Shown: positions 37,654 through 50,223 of the stretch, piece after piece
How positions within the stretch are numbered: position 1 is the stretch's first letter
How the letters are laid out: every line of letters begins with the position of its first letter
DNA from: Tetrahymena elliotti 4EA
Lineage: Eukaryota > Ciliophora > Oligohymenophorea > Hymenostomatida > Tetrahymenidae
Direction of reading: 5' to 3'
DNA length: 64,000 nt
Assembly: GCA_000231825.2 (NCBI GenBank)
Contig: JH720307.1
Span: 1,326,880 to 1,390,879 of the forward strand
Translations under genes and position numbers: made by a program
The notes under the pieces: model-generated
What the model saw: the letters and a program-made list of their open reading frames with translations, nothing else
Told to the model about the DNA's origin: nothing
Database searches by the model: none

Positions 37654-39589
37654 TCACTATTGTAATGGCTCTTCACTATTTGATTAGCCACCTTATTAGG
37701 TATTTTATTATTGAGCTGCTGCTGCTCCTGCTGCATCTTCTTCTTAGTTATTTTGATGCTTCGAATTTTAAGAGAAGTTTTATTCTTAGTTGATATCTCC
37801 TTCTTGTATTTCATTATCTTGCTAGTATTTAATTTTTAATTGATCATAATCTTTTAAAGTAACTAAAATGCAAGTCATGTTATCACATCCACATCCATCT
37901 ATTTGTTTCAGAAAAATATTAAATTTTGAAGAGTTGAAAAAAAATAATGAAATCTCTTATATTTTTAAAATATAATAATTACTTAGCATATCTGGTGCAA
38001 GTAATTAATCTAGCAATGTTTCTATTATTTTATCACATGGCTAACCTAAACCTATTTATTGACGGATATAATTAATAATTTCTTCATCACTAAGAGTTTC
38101 CCAAATTCCATCACATCCTATAAGTATAAACTCATCGTCAGGAGTAATTTCATGGATAGTGATATCTGGCTTTGCTATAATAAGCTATTTATCTTAAGGA
38201 ATATCAAAATTCTTTTTATATTGCAAGTCTCCGAGTGCTCTTGATAGATTCAAATTTCCATTTACTCTTCCATTTTAGACATCACCTCCGGCTTCTTTTA
38301 TTCTTTAGTATTCTATCATGTTATCTGGTTTGTGATCTTCACTAAGTCTTTTTGGGATTCCATTTGAGCTTAATACTTTTATAAATTAAAAATAAACATA
38401 TATTCATTACTGCTTTTGCTTCAAACGATATTTATTTTTTGGTGAAATTTTAAATTTTTGGTTTTTCAATTTAAAAAATACTCAACCAATATTTTAGATT
38501 AATAATAAATAACTAAATCATAGTATTTTTTATTTCTTGATAATAATTAATAAATTAATATTGCTACTTAGCTAGCTAGCTTGTTGATTAGCTAATTAAT
38601 TAAGTTCAAAGTAAAGCAAAAATAAACATTAAAAATTCTATTTATTCGCCAATCTACATATAATAAAATCTTAGCTTACATGTTCTAGAGTCTCCAGCGT
38701 TTGCAATGTACATAGTATTTTCATGAATTAAAACTACATTAGCAGTGCAACCTGCAGTAGTTTCTGTTTTAGATTTTTCCTTCATTATATCACGAAGTTA
38801 AGCCTTACCTTCTTCACTACGAAGCAGTTCATCCATCTTCATAAAGTTTTAAATAAGTGCATTACTAAAGTCTTTTTGCTTAAACTAAGGATTGCTCAAC
38901 AATTATTCAGAAAAATTCTTTTAGACAAAGGATGATACTTCATGACCTATAAAAAAATTCATAAAATTAATGTTATCATATTTTTAAAAAAATGATTTTA
39001 AATAGTTAATATCTTATTTAACATCTTTCTAATATTTGTGCTTATTTTATTTGCAATTAATCATTAAAGATAAAAGCAGCTGATTATTTTTGCAAATAAA
39101 AAACGCTCTTCTCCTTCAAAATATTTTAATTTGAGAATAAATTTGAGTTTTATATATTATTTAAGTCAATTTTATTAATATTTTTGTACCTCCATGACCA
39201 TCAAAAACTCCATAAAGTTGAATTCCATTATCAAGATTAGGACAACAAATATCTGCATCCTCCATAGTTACTCTCCATCCTATATAATTTACAAAAAAAA
39301 TAATTAAAAGCTAATCTTAAACTCAATGTTGTAGTTTTTAACTTTGCCTACTGTTATTTCAAACAATTTGCAATATATTTTTGTTGAAGTTAAACTTAGA
39401 ACATTTTGTTTTTAAAAACTTAAATGAATTAGCAAACTGGCTTAATTAAGTGGTGAGAGACTTGGCAAAACAACAAAAAGAGGAAACTATTCATTTACCT
39501 TGCATAGAAGAAGCTGTATATACGAATCCATTACCCTAACCTACAACAGTAATTTTATCTCTCTTTGGAGTACTTAAATAAACGCCCAT
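37654..39589 (-). CDS. PP2C-family protein serine/threonine phosphatase (PPM type)
   Basis: Five exons in transcript order: 39589-39499, 39279-39190, 38946-38680, 38375-37983, 37898-37654 (361 aa), all in phase. Start MGVYLSTPKRDKITVVGQG. PPM motifs in order: GWRVTMEDAD, YGVFDGHGG (metal-binding Asp57), TAGCTANVVLIHENTMYIAN with AGDSRT, RLSEDHKPDN, VNGNLNLSRALGD, PDDEFILIGCDGIWE, and NGCGCDNMTCILVTL. All catalytic aspartates are present, so this should be an active Mg/Mn-dependent phosphatase. Gly2 after Met fits N-myristoylation, as in PPM1A and many protist PP2Cs. The C-terminal 60 residues are Gln/Ala-rich and disordered. Exon 4 ends right after a regulatory-looking QLLAPDM; the splice to exon 5 restores the family sequence. 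Confidence 0.95.
38569..38580. repeat. (TAGC)3 repeat in a PP2C intron
   Basis: Three tandem TAGC units inside intron 3 of the PP2C gene. Self-complementary (contains GCTAGC). No role inferred. Confidence 0.5.
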
Positions 39590-40748
39590 GATTATTTATT
39601 TATTTGTTTGTTTGCTTGCTAAACTATCTATCTACTAAAAATAATTTGTATGTACTTAAATTAATAAAAATTGTGAAATAATTTATAATTCACTATTCTT
39701 TTTAAATAATGCTGATTATTATTGTTAATTTAATATCTATTAATTTTTAACTAAATCTTATAAAAAATCAATCAGATACATTTTACAAATAATATGCAAT
39801 ATCTCTTTATTGTAATCCTTATTATCTTTTATATATCATCTATTATCCATTTTTGAACCATTTATTGATTAATTATCAAAAAAAGACTTACTAAAAACAC
39901 TAAAAATATCTAAGTTTTACCCACAAATAAAATATAGTTTTAAAAAACGAGATATATTTATTTTCTAGCTCTTGCTTTTTCATTTAAGTATATAATTGAT
40001 AATATTTACAAAAAATACAAATTGATAATATCCTGATGAAATTGTTCATCACAAATATAATTTCACCCCTATTTTTAAAATTATTAGCTTCAACATATTC
40101 CCTTTATTATTAAAATGATTTTTTTTTGAGTCATAATTCTAATAATTTTATCTTAAAATTTTATTTATTCAAAGTAAAAAAATTAAAAGTAAATTGATTG
40201 ATTCTTTTTTACTTGAATCAATCAATATAATATTACTTATTTTATAATATTTTAAGCAAAATCAATCGCACAATATCTTATTTAAGTTAATTAAATAATA
40301 AGATATTATTGTTTATTGCAAATCAGAAAAAATCAATAAAACTAATTATGAATTTTCTTGTTCTTATCTGTTATTTTTCTTTTTTCTTATTATTTGGCTT
40401 TGTTGAGAATATTTTTTCTTTTAATTTCTCCAATATTTAAACCTCTTTTTTTATAAAAAATTAGTTTTTTACATCTTATTTGGTAATATTATTTTATAAT
40501 TCAATTTTCTAGAATTTTTTTTGAATTTAATTAAATTTTTAATATTTTTAAAAATTTTTTTTGAATTTTTGCGAAGAAATGCTTTTAGATTGAGAAAAGA
40601 AAATGTAAATTTCTGGCTATGAATTGAATATTTTTTTAATTTAGAAATTGCTTTTGTTATTTTTATTAACACTTTTATGTTTAAGTTTATTTATTATTAA
40701 TTTTATTAAATAGATAAACATAATTTTAAAGTTATCTAAAACAGTAAT
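39590..40748. other. Intergenic
   Basis: 5' flank of the PP2C gene and 3' flank of the cyclic-nucleotide-fold gene. Very A+T-rich. Nothing recognised. Confidence 0.4.
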
Positions 40749-42999
40749 TCAAACTTTAGATTTGATTGATGATGCTGATACTACCAAACTATTCAGATTA
40801 TTTTTATTTGATCCATAGTTGATTTAATTTTTTTAAAGAAAATTACTATAACTAATTGATTTATCTAATTAGACTTGATTTTCGTATTGCTCTCTAATAC
40901 TTTTTTAATTTCTTATTACATAGTTCTAATTTTTAGAAACATAAACTTTTTTAACAATGTTTTTCTTTTCTCTTGGACTTATTTTGGCTTCTATTGTTTA
41001 CTCATAAAATTATTAATAAGGAGATTTATCTCTATTACTCATCTGACTTATATTATCTTTTTATTTTTATGGTAAAAAAGGACTGAGCGTTCTATTTTTT
41101 CTTTCCATTTAATTATTTTACTAGGCTAAATTAACTCTGACTGAATCTAAATTTGATTATTCGTTATTAATTATTAAAGCTTACAATCTCCTTTAAAATT
41201 CTTGTCTAGAACATGGAGGAGACAAGCTACGATTAATTCTTGTTTGAAATTAATTTTTTTGAACTTACAAATCATGAAAATGCTTTTAAGATTTAAATGA
41301 TGAAAAAGTTGTATTCAAAAACTATTTTGACTAAAGAGTATTTGATATAACCATTTTAGCTTGATTAATATTACTTCTATCACTTAAATAGCTATTATTT
41401 TGTATAGGCGAAGCTTTACGAGCTGTAATTTTTTGTATTCTTTATACTTCATCATTGCTGCTTTGGTTCTTTTTCAATTTCTTATTTCTGTCTAACATTT
41501 TGGTATATAACTCATCATTTCTTTAATATCCTTTATCAATATGCTCAAACTACTGCCTTGAATATCTTATTGGAGATGAAGTAAAAAAAGATGCATGTGT
41601 TTGATTTTAACAATTAAAAAAATTTGAATTTTTAGTTGTATTCAAAGAGGTTGCAACCTTTGCCTTAGATTTTGTTTAATCAATCTTTTATATTTTCAGA
41701 TTACTTCCTTGAATATTTACACAATTTTAAATTTTTTAAACTCTCACATTAAATTTTTGATCTATTTTTCTAAATATATGACTTACTAATTATGTATTTA
41801 CAAGGGCAATTATGCAATCACAACCAGCTATTGCTGTATATGAATATTACTTCTTTTTTTTAGATGCAATATTTTGTATTGATTCTTCTCCAAATAGATT
41901 TCCTTCATTAATAAGGCAATGATATTTGCCAAATTAATGATTTGTTGACATTAAATCCCTCTTAGTTTATTCAGTTATTTGTTAAGATATAAACCAGTTC
42001 TGATTGAGATTTTTATTTTAAGACTAAACCTCTGTAAAATTTATTTAATTTTATATTTTATCTTAGGAAACGATAGCCTCTGAGTCTATATCAGTTTACA
42101 TCTTTTAGAGATGATTGTTAGATTTTGAAATATCATTTCCTTAATCTCCAAGTATATTAGAGTTTACTTAAATAATTGATACCTGATTGGTTTTGGAATA
42201 ATCCTATTATTCTCTAATTGATATATATGACTTATTGAGTAGAGTATTTGAAGAATTAATAAAATTGTTTTCTATTTACATATTATTCTCAATGTATTAA
42301 TTTTAATTCTATCTTTATCGGTTATTTATTTTGAATTGCTATATAAGTGAATCAAAGTACTCTTTTCTGTTGAGCTTATCACCTTATTTTGACAGAATTA
42401 TTATCTAACCTTTAAGAACCAAATAACTATAACCTTCAATTTCTTAATTCTCAATAAATATAATCTATGATTTTGGAACTCGTACTGCTTCTAAACTCTC
42501 TAGAAAATCCTTACTCATTTTCATAGAGCTGTATTGAAACAAGTTTTTAAATAGTTCAACTTTTTCTAATTAAAACATTAAATAATCTAAATCTGTTTCA
42601 TTTTTTGTTTATTTTCTGACTAATCTTTCAGCAATATCATTCATAATAAACAGCTAAATATCAATAACTCCAAAACCTAAAAGTATAGAAATATTTTGTG
42701 AGGTTCACTGCTGTGAAGAATCCTTAATTGCTTTATCAAAAATAATGGAGCAAAAACTATTTGATGAAATAACTACTTTATATCTTTAAAGCACTAAGTA
42801 AATTTAGAAGCTCAGAAATACAAAATTCTACCTCTCTATTTCTCTTAAACTTTTTTAATTAAAATAGGTTTCTATATTTTCAAATTATTTTGTAAAGCTG
42901 TTTGATTTAATAATAAAAGCTCTACTTACAAAGTTTATTCATTTAACTCATAACTATCTAAACTTTTTCTTTACATTATTAAATCAATAATTATTCCAT
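40749..42999 (-). CDS. Cyclic-nucleotide-binding-fold protein with a split domain
   Basis: Preferred model, three exons in transcript order: 42999-42930, 42871-42777, 42653-40749 (689 aa); phases agree at both introns. If the two short 5' exons are wrong, ATG 42644 gives 631 aa. The cyclic-nucleotide fold is in two pieces. The first (about 88-143) has ELFKNLF, VPKSQIIFIENQEIEGYSYL and VLKGQIII. The second (about 293-358) has GKYHCLINEGNLFGEES, YTAIAGCDCIIALV and FRKIDQKFN. Some 150 Asn/Gln-rich residues are inserted between them. The phosphate cassette keeps Gly-Glu (FGEE at 309-312), but I see no Arg at the phosphate contact, so ligand binding is doubtful. The C-terminal 300 residues are basic and disordered. 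No kinase or channel part is present, so this may be a scaffold. Confidence 0.78.
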
Positions 43000-44788
43000 T
43001 TTAAAAAGGTGCACTTTATTTAAGCCAATTTTAAAAACAAACTAAAACATTTTTTTAAGAAAAATAAACAAAATTTTATTTTAGAATTAATATATTCTTT
43101 AAACTATTAGATTTTATAGATCCATAAATAATCTGATTAATAACACTTTATAAAAATGCACATATTTAAATATTTTTAAAAGAAAATAAAAATAATCTAA
43201 ATAACTAAAAATTTTGCTTATTTATTCTATTAGTTTAATATATATTTTATGTAATAATCTCTTATTTTTATTAGAATTCAAGTCTTTAAAAAATAAATTG
43301 AAAATAAATTATTCTCATAAGAATAGGAATTTAATTTAATTTTTAAAAATTTTAATTGCAAACATGCTTAGCAATTATGGCTAAATAGAGTGTATTTTTT
43401 ATTTTTTAATTATCTTAACCAAAAATAGACTAAGTAATAATTATTAACAAGTTTTTTAGTACGCAATTTATCAGTAAAATGTTAAGCAAATGAAGGAAGC
43501 AATATAGATTAAATATAATGTGAGAAAAATATTAATGCTATTTGTTTAAAAATAAAATGAGCTAAAACTAATATTTCTATCACATAAAACTCAATAATTG
43601 AGATAAATTTTTTTTAAAACTTGTAAAATATTTTGAAATTCTAACTTTTAAAAATAGTATCATTATTTTAATTAAATACTAGCTTATATTTATTTTTATT
43701 TTTATTTTTCAAAACGAAATCTTTATCAAAACAACAACTTAGTTATTCAATGGAATATTTAGCTTAATTACTCTGGATACAAATTTGCTTGAATTAATTA
43801 TATCTATCAATATTATAAAAATTGACTTAGGATATTCTAATAAATACAAGTAAAACTTATAATTTTTTTTGTTTAATATTTAATAAAGACATTTTTTTTA
43901 ATTTTTTCAAATTTTAAAGAGGGTTTCTTAAGCAGAAAATTAAAATATATCAAATCTAATCCCATAATCTTTTGAGATTCTATGATTATTTATTCAGTAA
44001 TGTATTTTTTTTGGAGTTTTGGAATTTTTTTAGTTATTTTAATTCTTGATAAAAATCTAGCTTGCTTTCTATCTTATGTTAAGTAGACAAATTTGTTATA
44101 TCAAAATCTTTTTTGAGAGCTTAACAGAATTTATCCAAATAAAAAACATATCTAAATCTTAAATTTAAACTTTTGAAATGTGTTAAAAATGAGGAGATTC
44201 AAATACTATGGCTCAAAATTTTATTTTTGGCTTTAAAAAAATAAATTTTATCATTAAATAGAAGTATTTGATCATTCAATTTTGAAAAACTATCTAAATA
44301 GATGCTTGGTAAATATTAAAATACTATCACATTACAAAATTGATTTGAATGAATATCGAAAAAGTCAGACCTTTTTTTATATTGATAAGGAAGAGAATAA
44401 AATGTTTAAAAAGAAAAATGGAATAAGAGCATAAATATATTCTAAAAATTGAAAAATCTCTAAACAATATTACAAATTAATTTGATTTTCCTTCTTTGAC
44501 TATAAAGTAAGTAAGATTTTGCTATAATTTCATCAAAGTTGGTGTATGGTTAGTTATAGAGCATACATTAAGAAAGCAAATTTGATTATGAGTCGAAGGC
44601 AAAAATTATTTGTTTGCATTTGGTGAATACACAAAAAGCGAATATTCAATAATAATTAAAATTAATTAAAATTTTCTTTATCAATTAAATCAATAAAGCC
44701 AAATGACATTCACTTTAAAGCTTTAGTTTTCATTCAGAAAAAGCATAATAATTAATTATTGAATAAATTAGATAAAAAATATATCAAA
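42645..44788. other. 5' exons of the cyclic-nucleotide-fold gene, then intergenic
   Basis: 42654-42999 holds the proposed 5' exons and introns of the gene to the left. From 43000 to 44788 the DNA is A+T-rich, with a slightly less A+T-rich patch near 44515-44645 upstream of the secreted-protein gene, possibly its promoter. Confidence 0.35.
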
Positions 44789-45647
44789 ATGAAAAAATTA
44801 CTTGTCATTTTACTTGCCATTAGTTTAGCCAACTGTGCTAACACCTTTTTAAGAAACTCTTTGTTCTAGACCAACTAAACTTAATTAATTGTTGCTTAAT
44901 GCCCTCCCGATATGGATAGCGATGTTGAATAATAAGACAGAATTGTTGGATTCATTCCCTATTTCTATTATTAAAATGGTACTGGTATTTCTGATATTTC
45001 TACAACAGTCTAAATTTGTCATAGAAATTTTGAAATTCTTGACATTACATGGAATGTTGCAGATACTTAAATGGTTTCTAACTATACCTAATGCAATGAT
45101 CCCCTTTACAACCAAGATGTTGTTGAAGTCTTTTTGGGTACCCCAGAAAATTATTTGGATTAATATCTCGAAGTAAAGAATTTCAACACAATTATTATCT
45201 TTTAAATTCCAAATTCCTAAAAATAAATACAATACTCAAAATAAATAAATATATTTTTAAATGATCTTTTATGAAATAACGTCCATCTAACTAAAATTTT
45301 AATTTAACATAAACTAGGTTGAAGTCAATCCTCAAGGCGCTTTGTTTGCTTCCAATATTACTAACTCTAATAACTCATGCTCAGGTATTAAGGGTGATCT
45401 AATTCCATGCAATGAAACTGGAATTTTTTATTCTGCTTAAATTGCAGACTTTGGATACAAGGCTAATGCCTAAATTCCTGTTAAACTTGTCACAGGTTCC
45501 TAATAAGCCTATCACTTAAAAGGCAATTTCTTCAGAATTGATTATTCCTTCAATGGTTCTATTGATTACTCATGCTGGAGACCCACCTATGTCTCACCTG
45601 CTTGTTTCCACGTACCATCCTAGTTCGGAGATATTTTCCTTGTTTGA
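44789..45647 (+). CDS. Secreted CBM9-like carbohydrate-binding-fold protein
   Basis: Two exons, 44789-45172 and 45318-45647, phase-0 intron of 145 nt; 237 aa. Residues 1-18 (MKKLLVILLAISLANCA) are a typical cleavable signal peptide. The rest is one domain containing ILDITWNVADTQMVSNYTQ, NDPLYNQDVVEVFLGTPENY and YLEVEVNPQGALFASNI, ending FHVPSQFGDIFLV. The order TW-V-D, then CNDPLY/D-VVEVF, then Y-E-E-NP-GA is the pattern of the family-9 carbohydrate-binding (DOMON-like) fold found in xylanases and in stand-alone secreted proteins. There are about six cysteines and several NxS/T sites, as expected for export. Substrate is unknown. I judged the fold by pattern, not by alignment. Confidence 0.7.
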
Positions 45648-46503
45648 TTAAAAAATACTTTATAAATTTATAATAAAATACTCGTAATAAATATTATTAA
45701 ACATTGAATAAATATAACATAAATTAAGTATGTAAACTATTTAAATAGTTTAATTAGTATTTAACAACCTCCTTTACTTAGTTTTATAATATAATGATGA
45801 ATATTCTTTTTATTATTCCTTATTTTGAGTATATTTAATAGTATTACAGAATTCAATACAAATTAATTCTTAAATATTATTTGATCTCATAGTCAAATAA
45901 GATTACTTCAAGGTTTTTTAGTTTAATCTCCAAAGAAATTCATCTTTCGTGGTTATTAAAGTTGAGTATTCTTTTTAATTGTATCTGATCAAATTATGAG
46001 GGTTTATATATTAGAATTGAAAAAATAAATATTTTGAATTGTCAAAATAATAATTCTTTTATTATTTAAATGAAAAATATTTAGGAATCTTGAATTAAAA
46101 TTGTCTATTTTTTATCATATTTATCTTGCTCCTTTGCTCCTAGAAATGTAAGATTAACAATTTTAGCTCATCAAAAATTAAATTCAATTAAGCAAATAAA
46201 ACTTTATCAAAATTTATGATAAATTTGCTAAAGAAACAAACAAAAAAACTAACGAAGAAGCAATTATTCTAATTCTAATAAAATAGATTATTTTTTTAAA
46301 TCCATGAAAGACTTTTGACAACAAAATTAATACACATTTTTATATAAATTTAAACAAACAATTATTTTAGTATTATATAGTTTTTTTAATAAATATAGTA
46401 ATAAGATTTCTTTTTTAAATTCATTTCAAGATCCAAATATATAGTCCATCATCTTATGTTAACTCTACTATTTAATCTTTTTGCTATCTTATTTTTTGTA
46501 GCT
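45648..46503. other. Intergenic, between convergent genes
   Basis: A+T-rich 3' flanks. Nothing recognised. Confidence 0.4.
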
Positions 46504-47618
46504 TCATAGTAATAATAATAAAATTAATTATAAATTTTTTCTCAAAGATTTATGATTTACTTGCTCAAATATTTCAGAGAAATCTTTTGGGTATTCATTA
46601 AGAATGTCTGATATAACAATATTTCTAAGTATTTTCTTTTCTTACTAATATGTTGGTATAATTTAAATGAGTCAATAAATTAAAAATAGTAATTAGTAGA
46701 TACCTGTATATGAGTTAAGAATCTCTCATAAAGCTGATTTGCTCTATTAAAGATTATCTGAGATTCAATTTAGTGCATAGTTTAGTAGTAGTCACTTTAA
46801 GTATTTACTTACTCTTTTGTTTGAGGAGCAAAAAATTCATTTTTCTGATATATATCTTTAATTCTTTAGTTAGTTTCTTCAAGATTTCGATAGTAAGTAA
46901 AACCTTTATAAATACTAGAGCAGATATATATAAATGTAATTAATACTGATAAGATTAATACGATTATTTTAGTTATCTCCCATATTTATCTTTTGAAGGT
47001 TCCTTAATAAAATTCTGGATGGTGTCTTATAAAATCTTCAGTATTGTTAGAAGAATATGAAAATTAGTCTGGACTGTTTGAGTTGGAGTCACTTTATGAT
47101 CTTTCTTCCAGGCTATTTAAATAATTTTTGTTGTTTTTCATAATACTTTTTAAAGGACCTCTATTATTAGCTTAGCTAAAATTGCTAGTCATGCTTGTGT
47201 TAACTGAATTAGTTTTATCGAAACTTCCTTTTTAGTAGCTCAAATCGTTTTTTTGAATACTGCTGATGCTAGTATTAAGCTATTTTTATACTTTTTCTTG
47301 ATGTTTAATGTGGGAAAACTTAACACTTTCATTATTTTCGTCATAAACACTAATTCTAGGAATCTATTCAGAATAGCAAAATCTTTTTTACTTTTCAATT
47401 TCAGTCTAAAGAGCTTCTCTCTTCAATTTTTATTCTGAAAAGAATTTGAAAGAGGTATTATTACTGACTTTAAATTAGTTTTAGTCATTAAAGTGTTTTT
47501 TCCCAGGAAATATATTCTCTTGTTGCTATTAGAAATTTCGCTAAAATATTTCATACTAAGGGTTATAGCTATTGACTTACTGTCTGTTATTCAATTATTT
47601 TTCTCTTAAAACGTTCAT
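46504..47618 (-). CDS. Single-pass membrane protein, Asn/Gln/Ser-rich, unrecognised
   Basis: Two exons in transcript order, 47618-46704 and 46644-46504 (351 aa), phase-0 59-nt intron whose removal gives QKKILRNIVISDILNEY. The start MNVLREKQLNNRQQ is the only ATG for more than 400 nt upstream; the same frame has a TGA at 47751-47753. Residues 1-210 are polar and rich in Asn, Gln and Ser with no signal peptide. One hydrophobic span lies at about 216-238 (ITKIIVLILSVLITFIYICS). The 110 residues after it are helical in character (YYRNLEETNQRIKDIYQK) and end in a run of leucines (LQLILLLLL), possibly a second membrane contact. Function unknown. Confidence 0.75.
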
Positions 47619-48399
47619 CCTTTTTATTTCAGTTGTTTTGAGCAATTTTTTTGTTTAGGTGAAAGGTTATTTTATTAATTGTAAGGGTAGATCACTCTTA
47701 GGTTTTAATTTGGTTTCTATTTAGTTGTTTATATTACTTGAATGAGAAAATCAAATATCGCTAGATGACTCTTTACAAAGGAGGTTTATTGGTTTTGAGG
47801 TTAAGAAAAAATATTTTAGTTATGCAAGTATGCAGTGTTTGCTTAATTTTTTTATGGTTTTTATAAAATTTAATAATTTTTTTGCTTGCTTGGCCTATTT
47901 GTACTTGTCTGACTATCAAAAAATATTTACTTATTTAGCAAAAATGCTAGTTTTATTTGGATATTATTATTTTTATTAAATTATGTCTGAAAATTTTTGT
48001 TAAGATTTTTTTTCAAAAATCAAATAATTTTTTGCGCTAAATATTATTATTAACAAATCATAAAAAGATGTGTTTAATCCAAAATTTTGTGTTCATAAAC
48101 AATCTATAAATTTTAATTTTAAAATTCAATTTTTCAATCTTTAAAATAATAAATTGAAATTTTGATAAATTAGCTAAGATCTAATTTTTCACATTTTTGT
48201 TTTTCTTTACAAATAATTATTGATAATTTTATAAAAACTAATTTAATTTTCTAAACACATAGACACCTAAGTATCACATAGGTGAGTTTGATGATGATGA
48301 TGATGATATACTAATTATATTTTAAAAACTAACAAAAGGTCAATTCAAAAAATTCTTTAAAATTAAAATTATTTGTATAATATACAATTATAAAATATA
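47619..48399. other. Intergenic
   Basis: 5' flank of the membrane-protein gene and 3' flank of the archaemetzincin gene. 47754-48000 is somewhat less A+T-rich than typical spacer but gives no frame with a start. Holds a small hairpin and (GAT)6 (48264-48307). Confidence 0.4.
48264..48307. repeat. Hairpin followed by (GAT)6
   Basis: CACCTA (48264-48269) pairs with TAGGTG (48279-48284) across a 9-nt loop. Six tandem GAT units follow at 48290-48307. This is the most G+C-rich piece of the spacer. Confidence 0.5.
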
Positions 48400-49389
48400 T
48401 CAAAAGGTTTTTATAATAGATTATACAAAATTTAGATCATCTGTATAGCCAACAATAGAGAAAAATCTAATTAATCTTCTATATCTTTCAAGTATATCAA
48501 AGTCAAGTTAGTATTTTACTTTAGATAAACAGCTAGGACATAAATGTATAGAGCCTCCACTTGAATAATTTTCACTGTATTCATAACTAAAATTCATAAT
48601 ACAATCCCACCAAATGCAATGATGGATAGAGAGAACATGAAGACATTCATGTAAAGCAGTTGTAATTATTTCTCTTTGAACACAATCTTTCATGCCAATC
48701 ACAGCTCCTTGATACCTTTTACCAATTAATAATTTTTATTTAGTTAACTCATACTCAAAAATGTATATTTACCCTTGAGCTCTTCCTGTTATTATGTTGT
48801 CTGGTACACATTCTAAAACAATAGGGTGGTCAATAAAGCTAACACTGGAGAAATAATTAGAGCTAGTTAGCTTGCAACCAGGAACAGATGGATCATTATT
48901 TTATAGAAAGTTTTTCAATAACAATCTTTATGTGTTTATAATTTATTTAGAACTCAAATTAATTTTTAGACCATCAGCATTTTTAAAGCTCTATATTTGT
49001 TCTTTAATATTATATGTTTTATTAAATAGAAAGAAAGTAGCATCTTCTTTCACCAAAGTTAATCTTTCTTATAAGACAATAATGTTCATATTCAAGTAAA
49101 ATGCTTCAAATGCTGTAGAAATGAGGTTCATATCATACTAATCTGTTTTTATAGGATCTATTTATATCAATACTAAATATTTATCTTCTGACCATTTGGC
49201 TTTATTTTATTTCGTATTTACATCATCAATAAAATCTTGGAAGGATTAAGCACCATGGCTTTTTCTTATATTTTAGGGATGAGGGTCTTAGAATAGTAGT
49301 ATGGACTCTTCATTTAAAATTTAAGGATCAATGTCAGATACCTTCTTACATCCTAAAGCTTTTAGCTTAGTTTTTGGCTTAATTTACAT
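48400..49389 (-). CDS. Archaemetzincin-type zinc metalloprotease (AMZ family)
   Basis: Single exon, 329 aa, start MQIKPKTKLKALGCKK. The catalytic motif HECLHVLSIHHC occupies 247-258, giving zinc ligands His247, His251 and His257 with Glu248 as the base. It is followed by C263-I-M265 and the paired LCPSC (C284, C287). This is the archaemetzincin signature HExxHxxGxxHCx4CxM...CxxC, and both the second zinc site cysteines and the Met-turn are present. The only deviation is Ser254 where the family has Gly. Family members are aminopeptidase-like metzincins found in archaea and vertebrates with poorly known substrates. No signal peptide or membrane segment is visible, so a cytosolic location is likely. 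The N-terminal 200 residues, ending GRAQGQIYIFEYEL, are typical of the family's divergent N-domain. Confidence 0.9.
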
Positions 49390-50223
49390 AGTGATTAGAT
49401 GGGTCAATAGCAAATAATATCTGATTGATTTCTAATAATGAACTGGTTTTTTTATAATTCAAGCAAATTGAATTCAATTAATTTTAAAATTCTTTATAAA
49501 TTTCATGACTTTTTTCTCTCCTTTAAATTGTGGTTGGTGAATTCTTAGCGTCTATTATAGAATTCAAAGCAGTTTTGATTGGTTTGTTTAGTTTATTTGT
49601 TATTAAACGATAAAATGAATATTCAAAAAATTTATATTTATCTTTTACAATTTAAAATAAAAAATCATTCAAAATTAATATTTTTTATGTAATCAATCAT
49701 ACAAAAATATTCATAAGTTTTTATTCTATCATTTATTTTCTATTAAAAGGTTTATAATTGTTCTTTTTAGAAAGAAATTGAAAATATTTTAAATTTACTT
49801 AGCAAGTAGGCTTTTAAAAATGAATTATTTATTAAACATTATTGATTAGATAAACCAAATTTTTGATAAATTTATGAATGAATAGAGCAGAGCTTATGAA
49901 AACTTAATTTGATTTATTTAAAGATGGTTTAATGCAAATTTTTACATATTAATTAATAAGAATAAACAGATATGCATGATAAATACATGAAGAAAGATAA
50001 ATAGATATTTCATGCATAATAGTAGCAGCAGCAATATCTTTAAACGAAAGTAAAAATAAAATAAAGAGAAAAGAAATGAATTGAATATTAAATAAAATGT
50101 GATCGATTTATTTAGGAAAATAAAGGAAATATCAATGATTGTTTATATGCTTATATATAAATAATTTAATTAGAAAGCAAGAACAATAATAATTTATCTT
50201 AAGTAGCTACTAAACAAGATTAA
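49390..50223. other. Intergenic, divergent promoter region
   Basis: A+T-rich spacer between the archaemetzincin and gamma-CA genes, containing a 9-bp inverted repeat (49971-50018). Confidence 0.4.
49971..50018. repeat. 9-bp inverted repeat upstream of the gamma-CA gene
   Basis: TATGCATGA (49971-49979) and TCATGCATA (50010-50018) are perfect reverse complements, 30 nt apart, about 205 bp before the gamma-CA start. Each half contains the palindrome ATGCAT. Could be a protein-binding pair; that is inference. Confidence 0.5.

Noticed and set aside
40875..41075. Short plus-strand hydrophobic open frame
   Set aside because: It is the antisense of the C-terminal disordered part of the cyclic-nucleotide-fold protein.
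42705..42707. In-frame TGA linking protein-like sequence upstream of the cyclic-nucleotide-fold gene, considered as recoding or pseudogene
   Set aside because: It lies inside a phase-consistent GT...AG intron (42776-42654); splicing removes it and joins the frames.
47754..48020. N-terminal extension of the single-pass membrane protein upstream of ATG 47618
   Set aside because: Careful codon counting puts a TGA in frame at 47751-47753, and no ATG with consistent splicing was found farther upstream.
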